A stretch of DNA of 64,000 nt from Streptomyces sp. Je 1-369 (GCF_026810505.1 NZ_CP101750.1:1827448-1891447); one strand, 5' to 3'; positions 26,533-35,206 are shown, counted from the stretch's first letter. Translations and numbers: made by a program. Notes: generated by a model from the sequence alone, not told the origin.

Positions 26533-27312
26533 TCAGCGGCCCGCCCGCCGGGCGTCCGGAGCGTCCCCGACACCGTCCGTCTCGTCGACACCCTCCGTGT
26601 CGTCGGCGACGTCGACGTCATCGGTGTCGTCGAGCGGCACCGGCACGTCCGGGTCGATGTCGATGTCGACGTCCGGGTCGAGGCCGTCGAGCCCGTCGTC
26701 GTCCAGTTCGTCGTCGAAGACCACGCTGACGTCGAAGCGGCACACCACCCGGTGCGGGTCGGCCTGGTCGAAGGGGGCGTCGAGCCACTCCCCCGGCTCC
26801 GCGGGGGTGTCCACGGCAGTGACCCAGAGCGTGGAGTCGCCCTCCTCCAGGCCGAACTCCTTGTGCCGGGAGGAGATCTCGTCCGGCTCGAACTCGCCGA
26901 AGAGGACACCGAGGGCGCTGTGCACGGTGTCCGCGGAGCTGCCGCCCCCCGTGCCGCCCGCTTCGAGGTCGGCGACCCGCTGGGCCTGGGCGAGGAGCCG
27001 CTGCGGCTCCACCACCGTGTAGTCGCGGCGGAGCAGCACGCTCAGCGCGTTGGCTTCGTCGGGACCCTGGTACGGCGGGAGCGCGTCGTCGGTGCCGGGG
27101 ATCTCGAAGGGGGTGACCTCGTCGTAGCGGTCGTAGAGGAGCTCGTCGTACTCCTCGGCCGCCGCGGCGAGTTCGTTGAACGCTTCGTAGACGGCCGGAT
27201 CGTCCTCGCCAGACCTGCGTTCGACCGCGGCCAGGTGGCGGTCGAGCGCGGTCTTGACCGCCTCGGCGGCGGCACGTACCTCGGCAGCGGTGGGCTGCGC
27301 AGCATCAGACAT
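26533..27312 (-). CDS. conserved hypothetical protein with acidic Asp-rich tail
   Basis: A 259-residue soluble protein I cannot assign. Residues 1-75 are helical and charged (AAEAVKTALDRHLAAVERR), the middle contains LLRRDYTVVEPQRLLAQAQRVADLE and WVTAVDTPAEPGEWLDAPF, and the last 60 residues are extremely acidic (DDELDDDGLDGLDPDVD). The ATG at 27312 is taken because it diverges from the DUF5703 gene with 47 bases between, enough for two promoters. Orthologues are, as I recall, common in Streptomyces at this position. Confidence 0.75.
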   Translation of the reverse strand: MSDAAQPTAAEVRAAAEAVKTALDRHLAAVERRSGEDDPAVYEAFNELAAAAEEYDELLYDRYDEVTPFEIPGTDDALPPYQGPDEANALSVLLRRDYTVVEPQRLLAQAQRVADLEAGGTGGGSSADTVHSALGVLFGEFEPDEISSRHKEFGLEEGDSTLWVTAVDTPAEPGEWLDAPFDQADPHRVVCRFDVSVVFDDELDDDGLDGLDPDVDIDIDPDVPVPLDDTDDVDVADDTEGVDETDGVGDAPDARRAGR

Positions 27313-27359
27313 AGTGCAGACGCTATCCGTACGAGGCCCGTGCCCGCACAATAGATGCG

Positions 27360-27548
27360 ATGCCGGAATACGAATTTGTCGACGTGTATGTACCGCGCGG
27401 GGTTACCCGCAAGGAAGCCACGCGCCTGCTGACGGACCACGCGGAGTACGGACACTGGGAGTTGGACCGCCTGAGTCTGCGCCCCGACGGCAGCCGCAGA
27501 GTGCGCCTGAAGCGGCGCATCATCCGCCAGCTGAGAGCCACCTGGTGA
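27360..27548 (+). CDS. DUF5703-family small protein
   Basis: A 62-residue basic protein of the DUF5703 family: EYEFVDVYVPRGVTRKEA, EYGHWELDRLSLRPDG and RRVRLKRRIIRQ. The function is unknown. The strongly basic C terminus suggests nucleic acid or membrane-surface contact. A strong terminator starts 2 bases after the stop. Confidence 0.85.
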   Translation: MPEYEFVDVYVPRGVTRKEATRLLTDHAEYGHWELDRLSLRPDGSRRVRLKRRIIRQLRATW

Positions 27549-27549
27549 A

Positions 27550-27585
27550 ACGGAGCGGGCCCCGCGACGGCGGGGCCCGCTCCGT
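27550..27585. terminator. bidirectional terminator between DUF5703 and the long chaplin
   Basis: Perfect 16-base arms (27550-27565 and 27570-27585; core GGAGCGGGCCCCGC) with a 4-base loop between convergent genes. Confidence 0.9.
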
Positions 27586-27610
27586 TCGGCGTGCCGGTGT
27601 GCGACGTGGC

Positions 27611-28441
27611 TCAGGCGGACGCCCGGGCCTTGCGGTAGAGCACGGCGCCCGCGAGCACCGCACCCGCACCGATCGGCAGCGTGAGGCCGAGCGGCAGCTC
27701 ACTGCCAGTCGACGCGAGCTGCGACGTCCCCTCGGGCGGGGTGACGACCTGCGCCTGCGGGTTGTTCGGCATGGCACGGTCGTCGATCGGCTTGACCGGG
27801 TCGTGCGGGGACTGGGAGCCCCCGGGCGTTTCCGGGTTGCCGGGGTTACCGGGATTACCGGGATTACCGGGATTACCGGGGTGGCCGGGTTCACCCGGGT
27901 TGCCCGGCTTGCCGGGTTCCTCCGGATTGCCGGGGTGTTCCGGCTTGCCCGGCTCTTCGGGTTCGGTCGGGGGCTTCTCGCCGCCCGGCGGGGTGCCCGT
28001 GGAGCCGGATTCGTTGGCGCACTCGTTGCCCATCGCCGGGTTGCCGAGGCCGCCGATGGTGACGCTGTTGCCGCACACGTTCACCGGGGCGTCGATCGGC
28101 AGCTGCACGTTGTTGCCGGAGCCGACGCCGGGCGAGTCACCGGCGTGCCCCTGCGCCTTGGCGCCGCCGGACGGCTTGTGCGAACCGCCGCCCTTGTGGC
28201 CGCCGTTGGCGCAGCTGTTGCCCATCGCCGGGTTGAGGACGCCGACCACGTTCACGGTGTTCCCGCACACGTTGACCGGTACGTCGACGGGAAGCTGGAC
28301 ATTGTTGCCCGACAACACGCCGGGCGAATTCGTGCTGCTTCCCTGAGCACCCGAGTCCGCGTGTGCGTAACCGCCGGTCGCGGCGAGCACGCCGGTCGCG
28401 GCCGCCACGGTGATCAGGCCCTTGCGCGTGACCTGTCGCAT
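27611..28441 (-). CDS. chpC: long chaplin with two chaplin domains and sortase signal
   Basis: A 276-residue cell-wall-anchored chaplin, part of the hydrophobic coat of aerial hyphae. After a signal peptide (to about residue 28) come two chaplin domains, each with the paired Cys of [20 protein letters not shown] (about 55) and [20 protein letters not shown] (about 120). A proline/glycine spacer with a run of PGN triplets (about 150-215), the sorting motif LASTG, a hydrophobic segment and a basic tail follow. This is the layout of ChpA-C; the symbol chpC is given because chpH lies next to it, as in S. coelicolor. Minus strand, probably developmentally controlled. Confidence 0.9.
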   Translation of the reverse strand: MRQVTRKGLITVAAATGVLAATGGYAHADSGAQGSSTNSPGVLSGNNVQLPVDVPVNVCGNTVNVVGVLNPAMGNSCANGGHKGGGSHKPSGGAKAQGHAGDSPGVGSGNNVQLPIDAPVNVCGNSVTIGGLGNPAMGNECANESGSTGTPPGGEKPPTEPEEPGKPEHPGNPEEPGKPGNPGEPGHPGNPGNPGNPGNPGNPETPGGSQSPHDPVKPIDDRAMPNNPQAQVVTPPEGTSQLASTGSELPLGLTLPIGAGAVLAGAVLYRKARASA

Positions 28442-28503
28442 AGCTGTTCCCTGCCTTTAACCTGCCGGAATGCGTACGGGCCCACTGCCCGAACGCGGAA
28501 TGC

Positions 28504-28546
28504 CCGTCGGCCCCGGAGCGCATGGCACGCACTCCGGGGCCGACGG
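28504..28546 (-). terminator. terminator after chpH
   Basis: Perfect 15-base arms (28504-28518 and 28532-28546; core GTCGGCCCCGGAG) with a 13-base loop between chpH and chpC, so each chaplin probably has its own transcript. Confidence 0.85.
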
Positions 28547-28579
28547 ACTCAGACCCTCAAGGGGTGAGGCACAACGACG

Positions 28580-28813
28580 TCACTTGTTGATGCAGGTGTT
28601 GCCGAAGGCGGGGTTCAGCAGCCCGACCACGGAGACCGTGTTGCCGCAGGCGTTCACCGGAACGTGCACGGGCACCTGGATGACATTGCCCGACACCACG
28701 CCGGGAGAGCCCACGGCGGCACCCTGGGCACCGGCGTCGGCGGTGGCGATGCCCGCACCCGCGAGCACGAGACCACCAGTGGCAGCCACAGCAGCGACGA
28801 CCTTCTTGATCAT
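28580..28813 (-). CDS. chpH: short chaplin
   Basis: A 77-residue secreted short chaplin. A signal peptide (MIKKVVAAVAATGG ... ATADA) precedes one chaplin domain with the two conserved Cys (VNACGNTVSVVGLLNPAFGN and a final CINK). Such proteins assemble into amyloid-like rodlets on aerial hyphae and spores. The start at 28813 is set by AGGAGGA placed 6 bases upstream. The gene pair with the long chaplin matches chpC-chpH. Confidence 0.93.
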   Translation of the reverse strand: MIKKVVAAVAATGGLVLAGAGIATADAGAQGAAVGSPGVVSGNVIQVPVHVPVNACGNTVSVVGLLNPAFGNTCINK

Positions 28814-29003
28814 TATTCCTCCTCGTTGGCAATGCAATCCCAGCCGCGGACTGCATGACCTGTAACGAGGGGGGACCGGAGGGGCTACGACTCGACGGGC
28901 CCTTTCACTCTTTTCAGGCAAGTACGCACGCGCTGACGATTATTGGAGTGTCGTTTCAGCGCGTAATGCGGCCGGTTTTCCACCGAATTCCGGCCGCATT
29001 CCT

Positions 29004-30329
29004 TCAGGACGCGTCGATGAACCGGTCGAGCACCCGGACGCCGAACTTGAGGCCGTCCACCGGCACCCGCTCGTCGACACCGTGGAACATGCCCGCGAAG
29101 TCCAGCTCCGGCGGCAGCTTCAGCGGCGCGAAGCCGAAGCCGCGGATGCCGAGGTCGTCGAAGGACTTGGCGTCCGTGCCGGCCGAGAGCATGTACGGCA
29201 CGGCGCGGGCGATCGGGTCCTCGGCGCGCAGGGCGGTCTGCATGGCGTCGACGAGCGCACCGTCGAAGGTGGTCTCCAGTGCCTTGTCGGCATGAACGTC
29301 CTCGCGCTTGACCCGCGGGCCGAGAATCCGGTCGAGGTCGGCGAGGAACTCCTCCTCGTAGCCGGGCAGGTAGCGGCCGTCGACGTGCGCGGTGGCCTGG
29401 CCCGGAATCACGTTCACCTTGTACCCGGCGCCGAGCTGCGTGGGGTTGGCGGTGTTCTGCAGGGAGGCGCCGATGAGCTTGGCGATGCCGCCGAGCTTGG
29501 CGAGCGTCGCGTCCATGTCCTCCGGGTCGAGCTCGGTGCCGAGGGCGTCGCCGAGTTCGTCGAGGAAGTGCCGGAGCGTCTTGGTGACGCGCACCGGGAA
29601 CTTGTGACGCCCGAGCCGTCCGACGGCCTCGGAGAGCTCGGTGATCGCGTTGTCCTTGTGGATCATCGACCCGTGGCCGGCGGTGCCGTCCACGGTCAGC
29701 TTCATCCAGTGCATGCCCTTCTGGGCCGTCTCGACGAGGTAGAGCCGCAGGTTCTCGTTGACGGTGAAGGAGAAGCCGCCGACCTCGCTGATCGCCTCCG
29801 TGCACCCCTCGAAGAGGCCGGGGTGGTTGTCGACCAGGTGCCGCGCGCCGTACGTGCCGCCCGCCTCCTCGTCCGCGAGGAACGCCAGGACGATGTCGCG
29901 CGGGGGCTTGCGGCCCGACCGCATGCGCTCGCGGACGACCGCGAGGGTCATCGCGTCCATGTCCTTCATGTCGACCGCGCCCCGGCCCCACACGCAGCCG
30001 TCCGCGATCTCCCCGGAGAAGGGGTGGTGCGTCCAGTCCGCGGCGTTGGCCGGGACGACGTCCGTGTGGCCGTGGATGAGGAGCGCGGGCCGCGACGGGT
30101 CCTCGCCCTCGATCCTGGCGACCGTGGAGGCCCGGCCCGGGTGGGACTCGAAGATCTTCGGCTCGAGCCCCACCTCGGCGAGTTTCTCCGCGACGTACTC
30201 GGCGGCCTTGCGCTCCCCCGGGCCCGAGTGGTCGCCGTAGTTGCTCGTATCGATCTGGATCAGTTCGCGACAGAGGTCGACGACCTCGTCCTCACCGGTG
30301 ACGGCCTTGCCCGTGCTGGACCCGCTCAC
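29004..30329 (-). CDS. M20/M25/M40-family metallopeptidase
   Basis: A 441-residue zinc peptidase or deacylase of the ArgE/DapE/CPG2 group. The metal and catalytic motifs are LLIHGHTDVVPANAADW near residue 85, GRGAVDMKDMDA near 120, FLADEEAGGTYGARHL near 155, and a dimerisation domain (TAGHGSMIHKDNAI) near 215-330. The terminal GMFHGVDERVP carries the last metal His. The substrate is probably a dipeptide or N-acyl amino acid. GTG start. It lies just upstream of the tRNA that hosts the mobile element and belongs to the core chromosome. Confidence 0.9.
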   Translation of the reverse strand: MSGSSTGKAVTGEDEVVDLCRELIQIDTSNYGDHSGPGERKAAEYVAEKLAEVGLEPKIFESHPGRASTVARIEGEDPSRPALLIHGHTDVVPANAADWTHHPFSGEIADGCVWGRGAVDMKDMDAMTLAVVRERMRSGRKPPRDIVLAFLADEEAGGTYGARHLVDNHPGLFEGCTEAISEVGGFSFTVNENLRLYLVETAQKGMHWMKLTVDGTAGHGSMIHKDNAITELSEAVGRLGRHKFPVRVTKTLRHFLDELGDALGTELDPEDMDATLAKLGGIAKLIGASLQNTANPTQLGAGYKVNVIPGQATAHVDGRYLPGYEEEFLADLDRILGPRVKREDVHADKALETTFDGALVDAMQTALRAEDPIARAVPYMLSAGTDAKSFDDLGIRGFGFAPLKLPPELDFAGMFHGVDERVPVDGLKFGVRVLDRFIDAS

Positions 30330-30517
30330 GCTGGCTCCTCCCGCATTCGCTGCTGGTGGTCCCCCTCATCCTCTCTCTCCGCGGCTCCGCGCCCAAGGGC
30401 GGGCGGGTGTCGTCATCCGCAGTTCACGAGGGGTGGCGGGGGTGATCGGGGACCCCTGGAAGCCTGGTAATGTTCTCTGTGTCGCCGCGGGAAACGCCCC
30501 GCGAAGACAGACACCTT

Positions 30518-30605
30518 GTCCGGGTGGCGGAATGGCAGACGCGCTAGCTTGAGGTGCTAGTGCCCTTTATCGGGCGTGGGGGTTCAAGTCCCCCCTCGGA
30601 CACCA
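30518..30605 (+). tRNA. tRNA-Leu (anticodon GAG)
   Basis: A class II tRNA with CCA encoded. The acceptor GTCCGGG pairs with CTCGGAC (one G-T), the anticodon stem CTAGC/GCTAG holds the loop TTGAGGT with anticodon GAG, the long variable arm is TGCCCTTTATCGGGCG, and the T arm GGGGGTTCAAGTCCCCC is intact. Its 3' end is the left attachment site of the element that follows. Confidence 0.97.
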
Positions 30606-30607
30606 GC
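30582..30607 (+). repeat. attL core (26-bp direct repeat, copy 1)
   Basis: Identical over 26 bases to 41708-41733. It covers the T-arm right side, acceptor and CCA of tRNA-Leu(GAG), so integration leaves the tRNA whole. Confidence 0.92.
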
Positions 30608-30653
30608 TGAGACCCCTGTTCATCAGGGGTTTTCTGCTTTTCTGGGGTGTGGC

Positions 30654-30674
30654 GTGACCAACCGCGTGACCAAC
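30654..30674 (+). repeat. arm-type integrase sites, left end
   Basis: Two copies of GTGACCAAC, at 30654-30662 and 30666-30674, 12 bases apart, between the att core and the end of the integrase gene. The same word occurs three times inside the right end, which is the usual arrangement of integrase arm sites. Confidence 0.65.
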
Positions 30675-30693
30675 AGCCCAGAGATTTCCCAGG

Positions 30694-32052
30694 TCAGACC
30701 AGGGATGACAGGCCGAGCCTGTTGGCTCCGGAGGCAGCGAGCTTCCGGGCTCCGTTCTTCCTGCTGTGCCCGTAGCGGGCCATCGTGTAGCCCGGCGAGT
30801 GGTGCCGGACGTTGGCGGAGACCTCGACGGGGTTCTCCCCGGCCTCCAGATCGTTCGTGACCTTGCTGTGCCTCCAGTCGTGAATCCGGAACTCTTCGGG
30901 GAGCTTCAGGCGGGTGCGCAGGGTGCGCCACCGTGCCGAGACCTTCTCGGGGTCTTGCGGCCCGCCCGCTTCGCCCCGGTAGAGCTTGAAGCCGTCGCGG
31001 GCGAACACGAGATCGTGATCCGTCCATGCGAAGCCGAGGCGTTCGCGCTCCGCCTGCTGGCGCTCCCATTGCCACTTCAGAATGTTCATCACGGACTGAT
31101 CCACATGGATCAGGGCGTTGGCGTCGCCGTCCTTGGTCAGCTTCCGCAGCCGGTAGGTGTTGCCCTCCTCCACCACGACCCAGCCCAGTTCGATGGAACC
31201 CTCAGCCCAGTTGATGAGGGACCACTTCATACCCAGGGCCTCACTGCGCCGCACTCCAGTGGCGGCGTAGACGGTCCACAGCGGAGCATCCCGCAGGCAG
31301 TGATGAGCCAGGCCACCATCACAGGCCCGGTTGCCGCACGGCTCCCACACGGAGGACAGGAACCGGGCGGTCCCGTCGTCGTCCAGGGTGGGGAAGTCCC
31401 GTTCCTGCGCTCGTATCTCCCGGCCTGTAGGCGGGTTGGCGGTGGCGGCCGGGTTGGCAGGGATCAGCTTGGGCACAGCCGCGCCGAGTGCGCCGGACAG
31501 GATGTTGTGGACGTGCCGCACGGACTTGGCCCCGAGCGGCTTGCCCGCGTTGGTGGGGCACGGGACGGTTTCCAGCATTCGGTACAGGTCGTCCAGCGTG
31601 TCGTCGGTGACCTCGGACAGCTTCATGTGGCCGATGTGTGGTTTAACGTGCAGGCGGATCTTCGTCTCGTACCCGGCCACGGTCGTTCCCTCCTTCCTTA
31701 GATTGCTGTGCCACTTGTCGAGCCAGTCCCCCAGCTTCATGTCAGAGCGGGGCGCGATCTTCCCGGCCTCGTGGTCGGTGTGCCAGTCGCGAAGTGCCTT
31801 TTCCGCTGCGGTCTTGGTCTTGTAGTCCCTGCCGATCCAATAGCGCTCCTGCTTTCCAGTTGCCTTGTTGAAGTGGAGGGGCGTGCGTACGCCCCAGGTG
31901 TTCGGCCGTCCCGTCCGCTTGATCTCCACGGGGGTTCCGCCGAGTCCGTTGCCGCGCTTCGCCACGGATGCCTGGTGCTCTCTGTCGGGTCCGCCGGTCG
32001 GCGTGTGCCGTACCGGGCCGGTGCATCGCTCCGGCGCCCCCAGTTTGACCAT
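30694..32052 (-). CDS. int: tyrosine recombinase (integrase)
   Basis: A 452-residue tyrosine integrase that recombines attP with the tRNA-Leu attB. The N-terminal arm-binding region (about 60-110, TKTAAEKALRDW) and core-binding SAM-like domain (about 110-190) precede the catalytic domain. The catalytic residues are Arg in ATGVRRSEALG, the HDWRHS box, and VRHHSPGYTMARYGHS with the second His and nucleophile Tyr. It reads toward the attached tRNA. The ATG at 32052 is the first start; a later one is possible since the first 40 residues look unstructured. It diverges from the gene at 32109 across an operator-like palindrome. Confidence 0.93.
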   Translation of the reverse strand: MVKLGAPERCTGPVRHTPTGGPDREHQASVAKRGNGLGGTPVEIKRTGRPNTWGVRTPLHFNKATGKQERYWIGRDYKTKTAAEKALRDWHTDHEAGKIAPRSDMKLGDWLDKWHSNLRKEGTTVAGYETKIRLHVKPHIGHMKLSEVTDDTLDDLYRMLETVPCPTNAGKPLGAKSVRHVHNILSGALGAAVPKLIPANPAATANPPTGREIRAQERDFPTLDDDGTARFLSSVWEPCGNRACDGGLAHHCLRDAPLWTVYAATGVRRSEALGMKWSLINWAEGSIELGWVVVEEGNTYRLRKLTKDGDANALIHVDQSVMNILKWQWERQQAERERLGFAWTDHDLVFARDGFKLYRGEAGGPQDPEKVSARWRTLRTRLKLPEEFRIHDWRHSKVTNDLEAGENPVEVSANVRHHSPGYTMARYGHSRKNGARKLAASGANRLGLSSLV

Positions 32053-32074
32053 GACCCACCACCCATTGTCAACC

Positions 32075-32091
32075 GATGGTGGACCACCATC
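32075..32091. promoter_or_regulatory. operator-like palindrome between int and divergent gene
   Basis: GATGGTGG, a central A, then CCACCATC: a perfect odd-centred 17-base palindrome in the 56-base divergent gap. It could bind one of the element's HTH proteins to govern integration against maintenance. Confidence 0.6.
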
Positions 32092-32108
32092 CGTGGTACG
32101 GTTTGGGC

Positions 32109-32660
32109 ATGGATGCAGACGAGAGCGGATTCGAGATCACCCAACATCAGGGCGCGTGGGACATCCGCATGTGGTGGCCGAGCGGGCCAGTGACGGGAGG
32201 TCCGCAGCGCATCACCATCGAGGAGGCGGAAGATGCCCCCGCCCGTGACGTGGCGCGAGGCATCTCTACGACGGTGCTCCGCAGACTCGATCTCGCGGGG
32301 GCCCTGAAAGCGGCGCATGAGGCCGCCCCCAGCCTCGAAGACAAAGCACGGGAGATCAGCGAGGCGATTGAGGCGGCAGCGAAGACGGCTGGGCATCTGC
32401 TCGCCGCCGAAGGGGTCTCGGCCCCTTATCTGGTCATCCTGTCGGCCACATACATCCAGATGGCGAACATCGGAGCACGCCGCCCCGTTGACTGGCTGGC
32501 CGAGCTCATCGAGCGGCGGCCGGAGACCGTCCGGGACCACCTCAAGAAGGCCCGCAGGGACGGGTACTTGAGTTCGCTCGCAGGCAAGGCCGGTGGGGAG
32601 CTGACCGACAAGGCCACGGCCGTACTCGATTCCCTGCCGGACACAGGAGAAGCCCGGTAG
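32109..32660 (+). CDS. element-encoded protein with C-terminal HTH-like region
   Basis: A 183-residue protein I do not recognise. The N-terminal 75 residues are mixed (DIRMWWPSGPVTGGPQRITI), and the helical C terminus (ELIERRPETVRDHLKKARRDGYL) looks like a recognition-type winged HTH. There is no ribosome site before ATG 32109, so it may be translated from a leaderless or very short leader. It diverges from int and may be the main regulator of the element's left operon; this is inferred from position. Confidence 0.65.
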   Translation: MDADESGFEITQHQGAWDIRMWWPSGPVTGGPQRITIEEAEDAPARDVARGISTTVLRRLDLAGALKAAHEAAPSLEDKAREISEAIEAAAKTAGHLLAAEGVSAPYLVILSATYIQMANIGARRPVDWLAELIERRPETVRDHLKKARRDGYLSSLAGKAGGELTDKATAVLDSLPDTGEAR

Positions 32661-32731
32661 TCCCCGTTCTGCATGCCTACTTGACCACGCCCCCGAGGCC
32701 ATCGGGGGCTTTCTGTTTCTCGGAGGATTCT

Positions 32732-32902
32732 TTGACCAAGCTGATGACCGTTGATGAGGTGGCGGAGTACCTGGGCCGCCCGAAGCATTGGATCTACAAC
32801 AACCACAAGGCCCAGGGCATCCCGTTCAAGAAGGTGGGACAGGCGCTCCGCTGCCGCCGTCATGACCTTGACCGGTGGCTGGACGGGCAGGGGGCACGAT
32901 GA
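32732..32902 (+). CDS. excisionase-like helix-turn-helix protein
   Basis: A 56-residue MerR/AlpA-type HTH protein: LMTVDEVAEYLGRPKHWIYNNHKA, then FKKVGQALRCRRHDLDRWL. This is the size and motif of excisionases (Xis) that pair with tyrosine integrases. The start is TTG at 32732, set by GGAGG 5 bases upstream; ATG 32744 would be too far away. It overlaps the next gene by ATGA. Confidence 0.85.
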   Translation: MTKLMTVDEVAEYLGRPKHWIYNNHKAQGIPFKKVGQALRCRRHDLDRWLDGQGAR

Positions 32903-33414
32903 TTGACCTGGACGCGGACCCGTTCCCCAAGCGCCCGGCTTGGGAGACGCCCGAGCCGATAGCGCAGGTGGCCGCCCCACACGGAGCGTCACGGCCGGCT
33001 GAGCGGAGCGAGAACGGGAGCGGTGAACCGGAGTTGATTAGCTCGACCCCGGCGTTGAGGAAGCCGAGGTCTGTGATCCGGTACGAGTGGGAGCGGGCCA
33101 TGTGGAACTGCCCCGACATCGCAGGCAAGCACAAGCACGTGCTCGCGGCTGCCTCGTTCTTCGCCACCTTCGACACCGGGCGAGACCTCCGGGCACCGCA
33201 GGAACTCATCGCCGAAGCGTCCGGGGCGTCGCTGAGCACGGTTGGCCGGGCCATCCGGTACGGGCGCGAGGAGGGCTGGTTGTGGGTGGAGCACAAGTCG
33301 AAGGGCAAGGGTGACTGTGACGTGCACTGGCTGACGATTCCCCGGCATGACCACGGGCACGGCTTCAAGGACATGAAGGCCAGGGCCAGGGAATACGACC
33401 ACACGTCACACTGA
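32899..33414 (+). CDS. winged-helix protein, possible replication initiator-like
   Basis: A 171-residue protein. The first 55 residues are Pro/Glu rich and loose; residues 65-150 form a helical DNA-binding unit (AGKHKHVLAAASFFATF, then APQELIAEASGASLSTVGRAIRYGREEGWLWVE-type winged HTH split over two helices). Similar HTH_36-like folds occur in replication proteins and regulators of actinobacterial elements. It is coupled to the excisionase-like gene by ATGA, so the two are made together. Confidence 0.65.
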   Translation: MIDLDADPFPKRPAWETPEPIAQVAAPHGASRPAERSENGSGEPELISSTPALRKPRSVIRYEWERAMWNCPDIAGKHKHVLAAASFFATFDTGRDLRAPQELIAEASGASLSTVGRAIRYGREEGWLWVEHKSKGKGDCDVHWLTIPRHDHGHGFKDMKARAREYDHTSH

Positions 33415-33774
33415 CCTACTACCTAGTGATGTTTACCCAGGGACTTCTACCGAGGGTTGTTGACCGAGTGATCCTGGGCTGGTTAGGCCAGGGCTGCTGA
33501 GATGGCCAGCCTTGAGGGGCTGGCCAGGCTCATGCTCTGAACTATGACCTTCTACCAGCCGAGGCAGAGATCAAGGATTCGGTTCCGCCCGCCCCGTGAC
33601 GGGCGTCTCACTTTCTCGCAGATGCGTCCCCTGCCCCTCGCAGGGACACCGACATTATTAGTGAGAGAGAACGTTACCCATAACGCCTCCAGCCCCGGCC
33701 ACTTGTATGCGTGGCCGGGGTCTTCTTTTTGCCCGCAGAGTCGCGGTTCAGCTACCAACTGATAGGAGTCCCTT
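33415..33774 (+). other. 360-base gene-free stretch with hairpins
   Basis: No gene is supported here. It contains a hairpin TGGCCAGCC/GGCTGGCCA (33503-33526, 6-base loop) soon after the previous gene, probably its terminator, a small inverted repeat CGTTA-CCCA-TAACG (33672-33685) that may be an operator, and the terminator listed next. The terminator at 33693-33730 directly before the XRE gene suggests either a short transcript from about 33600 or an attenuator. Confidence 0.6.
33693..33730 (+). terminator. intrinsic terminator with U-tract before the XRE gene
   Basis: CCCCGGCCAC (33693-33702) and GTGGCCGGGG (33711-33720), an 8-base loop, then TCTTCTTTTT. It is classic in form and sits 45 bases before the XRE start. 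Confidence 0.9.
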
Positions 33775-34041
33775 ATGTTCGATCGTCACGCTTTCACTGC
33801 CCGTCGCGTCACCCTTGGCCTGTCCGTTGAGGAGATGGCCGACGAAATGATGGTTGCTCGCTCCACCGTCTACCGGTGGGAGAACGGGGAGACCTGCCCG
33901 AGCCTGCGGATGCTCGTCCAGGCATCCCGGCACCTGTGCGCGCCGCTGCTTTCCCTCATGACCGACGACGACACCGAGCAGCGCCGCAAGGCCACGGCCG
34001 TTGACGCCCTGCTTCGCGAGGGACATTCCACGACTCACTGA
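33775..34041 (+). CDS. XRE-family HTH regulator, small
   Basis: An 88-residue regulator made of a Cro/C1-type HTH: RVTLGLSVEEMADEMMVARS, then TVYRWENGETCPSL (residues 10-48), and a short charged tail. Ribosome site TAGGAG. It is followed 45 bases later by the coat-like gene, which it probably controls. Confidence 0.85.
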   Translation: MFDRHAFTARRVTLGLSVEEMADEMMVARSTVYRWENGETCPSLRMLVQASRHLCAPLLSLMTDDDTEQRRKATAVDALLREGHSTTH

Positions 34042-34086
34042 TGAAGTGCCCATAGGCCACAGTTTTATTGATTATTAGGAGTGAGC

Positions 34087-34992
34087 ATGACCGATCAGAA
34101 CCCTATGACCGTCCAGGAAGCCGTTAAGTCCGAGAACAGCTTCGCCATCTCCCAGATCGTCGCCTCTACGGCCCTGGAAATGCTGGTCGGGTTCAAGGGC
34201 CTGGCACACACGGTGCACCGGGACGCGGAGGAAGATTTCCGGGGCGGTGTCGGCACCAAGGTGCGCATCCGGCGTCCGGAGGTACTGAAGGCCGCCAACT
34301 TCAACGGCTCTGTGAACAGCATGGTGCAACCCGTCAAGGACACCACCATTGAGCTAGAGATCACCGATCACGCCCTGTCGGCGGTGGAGATCACAGACAA
34401 GGAGATGCGCTTCGACCTCTACACGTTCGAGCAGCAGATCACGCTTCCCCAGTCCGCGGGAGTCGGTGACTACCTGGAGCAGAACATTGCGAACACGATG
34501 AACCAGCGCACGGCCGACGGCGCTTCGGGCCTGATCACGATGAAGGCGACCCAGCCCCGGCACGCGATCATCGACGCGGGCACGGTGCTGGACAAGAGCC
34601 GTACGGCGGGCCGCCGTTGGCTGGCCGTCTCCCCGGATGTGAAGAACGTCCTGCTGAAGGACGACAACTTCTCTCAGGTCGCCCAGGCCGGTTCGGATGA
34701 GACGCTGCGCGGCGGCATCATCGGTGAGGCGTACGGCTTCACGGTCGTCTACTCGCCGTTTCTGGCCGACAAGACCGCCGTTGCCTACATCGGCTCGGCG
34801 TTCGCCATGGCGGTCTGCTCGCCGCCCGTGGTGCGGAGTGAGTTCTCCGCCTCGGCCGGTCACCAGGGCTACTCGATGCGCTGGCTGATGACCTTCAACG
34901 ACGACAGCCTGAACCAGCGCTCCATCATGGACGCCTACGTCGGCTCGACTGTCTTGGACGAGCGGCGCTCGGTTGGTCTCAAGCTCGCCTGA
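34087..34992 (+). CDS. phage major capsid-like protein (P22 coat type)
   Basis: A 301-residue protein that looks like an HK97-fold capsid subunit of the P22 coat group. An N-terminal arm with helix is followed by strands VGTKVRIRRPEVLKAANF and TTIELEITDHALSAVEITD with the DLYTFEQQI spine, then a long helix (VGDYLEQNIANTMNQRTA), then RRWLAVSPDVKNVLLKDDNF, IGEAYGFTVVYSPFLADKTAVAYIG and a beta end. No other capsid, portal, terminase or tail gene is present in the element. ATG 34087 has AGGAG 5 bases before it. An encapsulin-like shell or a capsid for remodelled packaging are the main ideas; the family call is from pattern memory. Confidence 0.7.
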   Translation: MTDQNPMTVQEAVKSENSFAISQIVASTALEMLVGFKGLAHTVHRDAEEDFRGGVGTKVRIRRPEVLKAANFNGSVNSMVQPVKDTTIELEITDHALSAVEITDKEMRFDLYTFEQQITLPQSAGVGDYLEQNIANTMNQRTADGASGLITMKATQPRHAIIDAGTVLDKSRTAGRRWLAVSPDVKNVLLKDDNFSQVAQAGSDETLRGGIIGEAYGFTVVYSPFLADKTAVAYIGSAFAMAVCSPPVVRSEFSASAGHQGYSMRWLMTFNDDSLNQRSIMDAYVGSTVLDERRSVGLKLA

Positions 34993-35041
34993 CCGCAGCC
35001 GCGCAGGGCGACGGAGCCGCCTTGGCGGTCTGGACAGCCTG

Positions 35042-35206
35042 ATGCTCGACATCGGGCGACTCCTGGGCGATCTGGGCGACCCGGACTGGAAGCGTGAGTG
35101 GGAGCAGCGTGAGAGCCTGCCCGATGCAGCAGCTGTGGTAGTCCAGCAGTCATCAGGCAGCAAACCAATGGCCTTGTGCAGATGCGGTATGCCGCGGAAT
35201 CCGTGA
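35042..35206 (+). CDS. possible small protein between coat-like gene and acidic peptide
   Basis: A possible 54-residue product (MLDIGRLLGDLGDPDWKREW start, CRCGMPRNP end) in the 253-base gap after the coat-like gene. There is no clear ribosome site and no family match. It is plausible as a small element protein but may be noncoding. Confidence 0.3.
   Translation: MLDIGRLLGDLGDPDWKREWEQRESLPDAAAVVVQQSSGSKPMALCRCGMPRNP

Noticed and set aside
27836..27905. Array-like short repeats (ggattaccggg units) resembling a CRISPR or satellite
   Set aside because: The units are 9-base codon repeats encoding PGN triplets in the spacer of the long chaplin, with no unique spacers between them.
33544..33762. 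72-codon open frame before the XRE gene
   Set aside because: It runs through a terminator with a U-tract (33693-33730), has no ribosome site and shows no protein-like composition.
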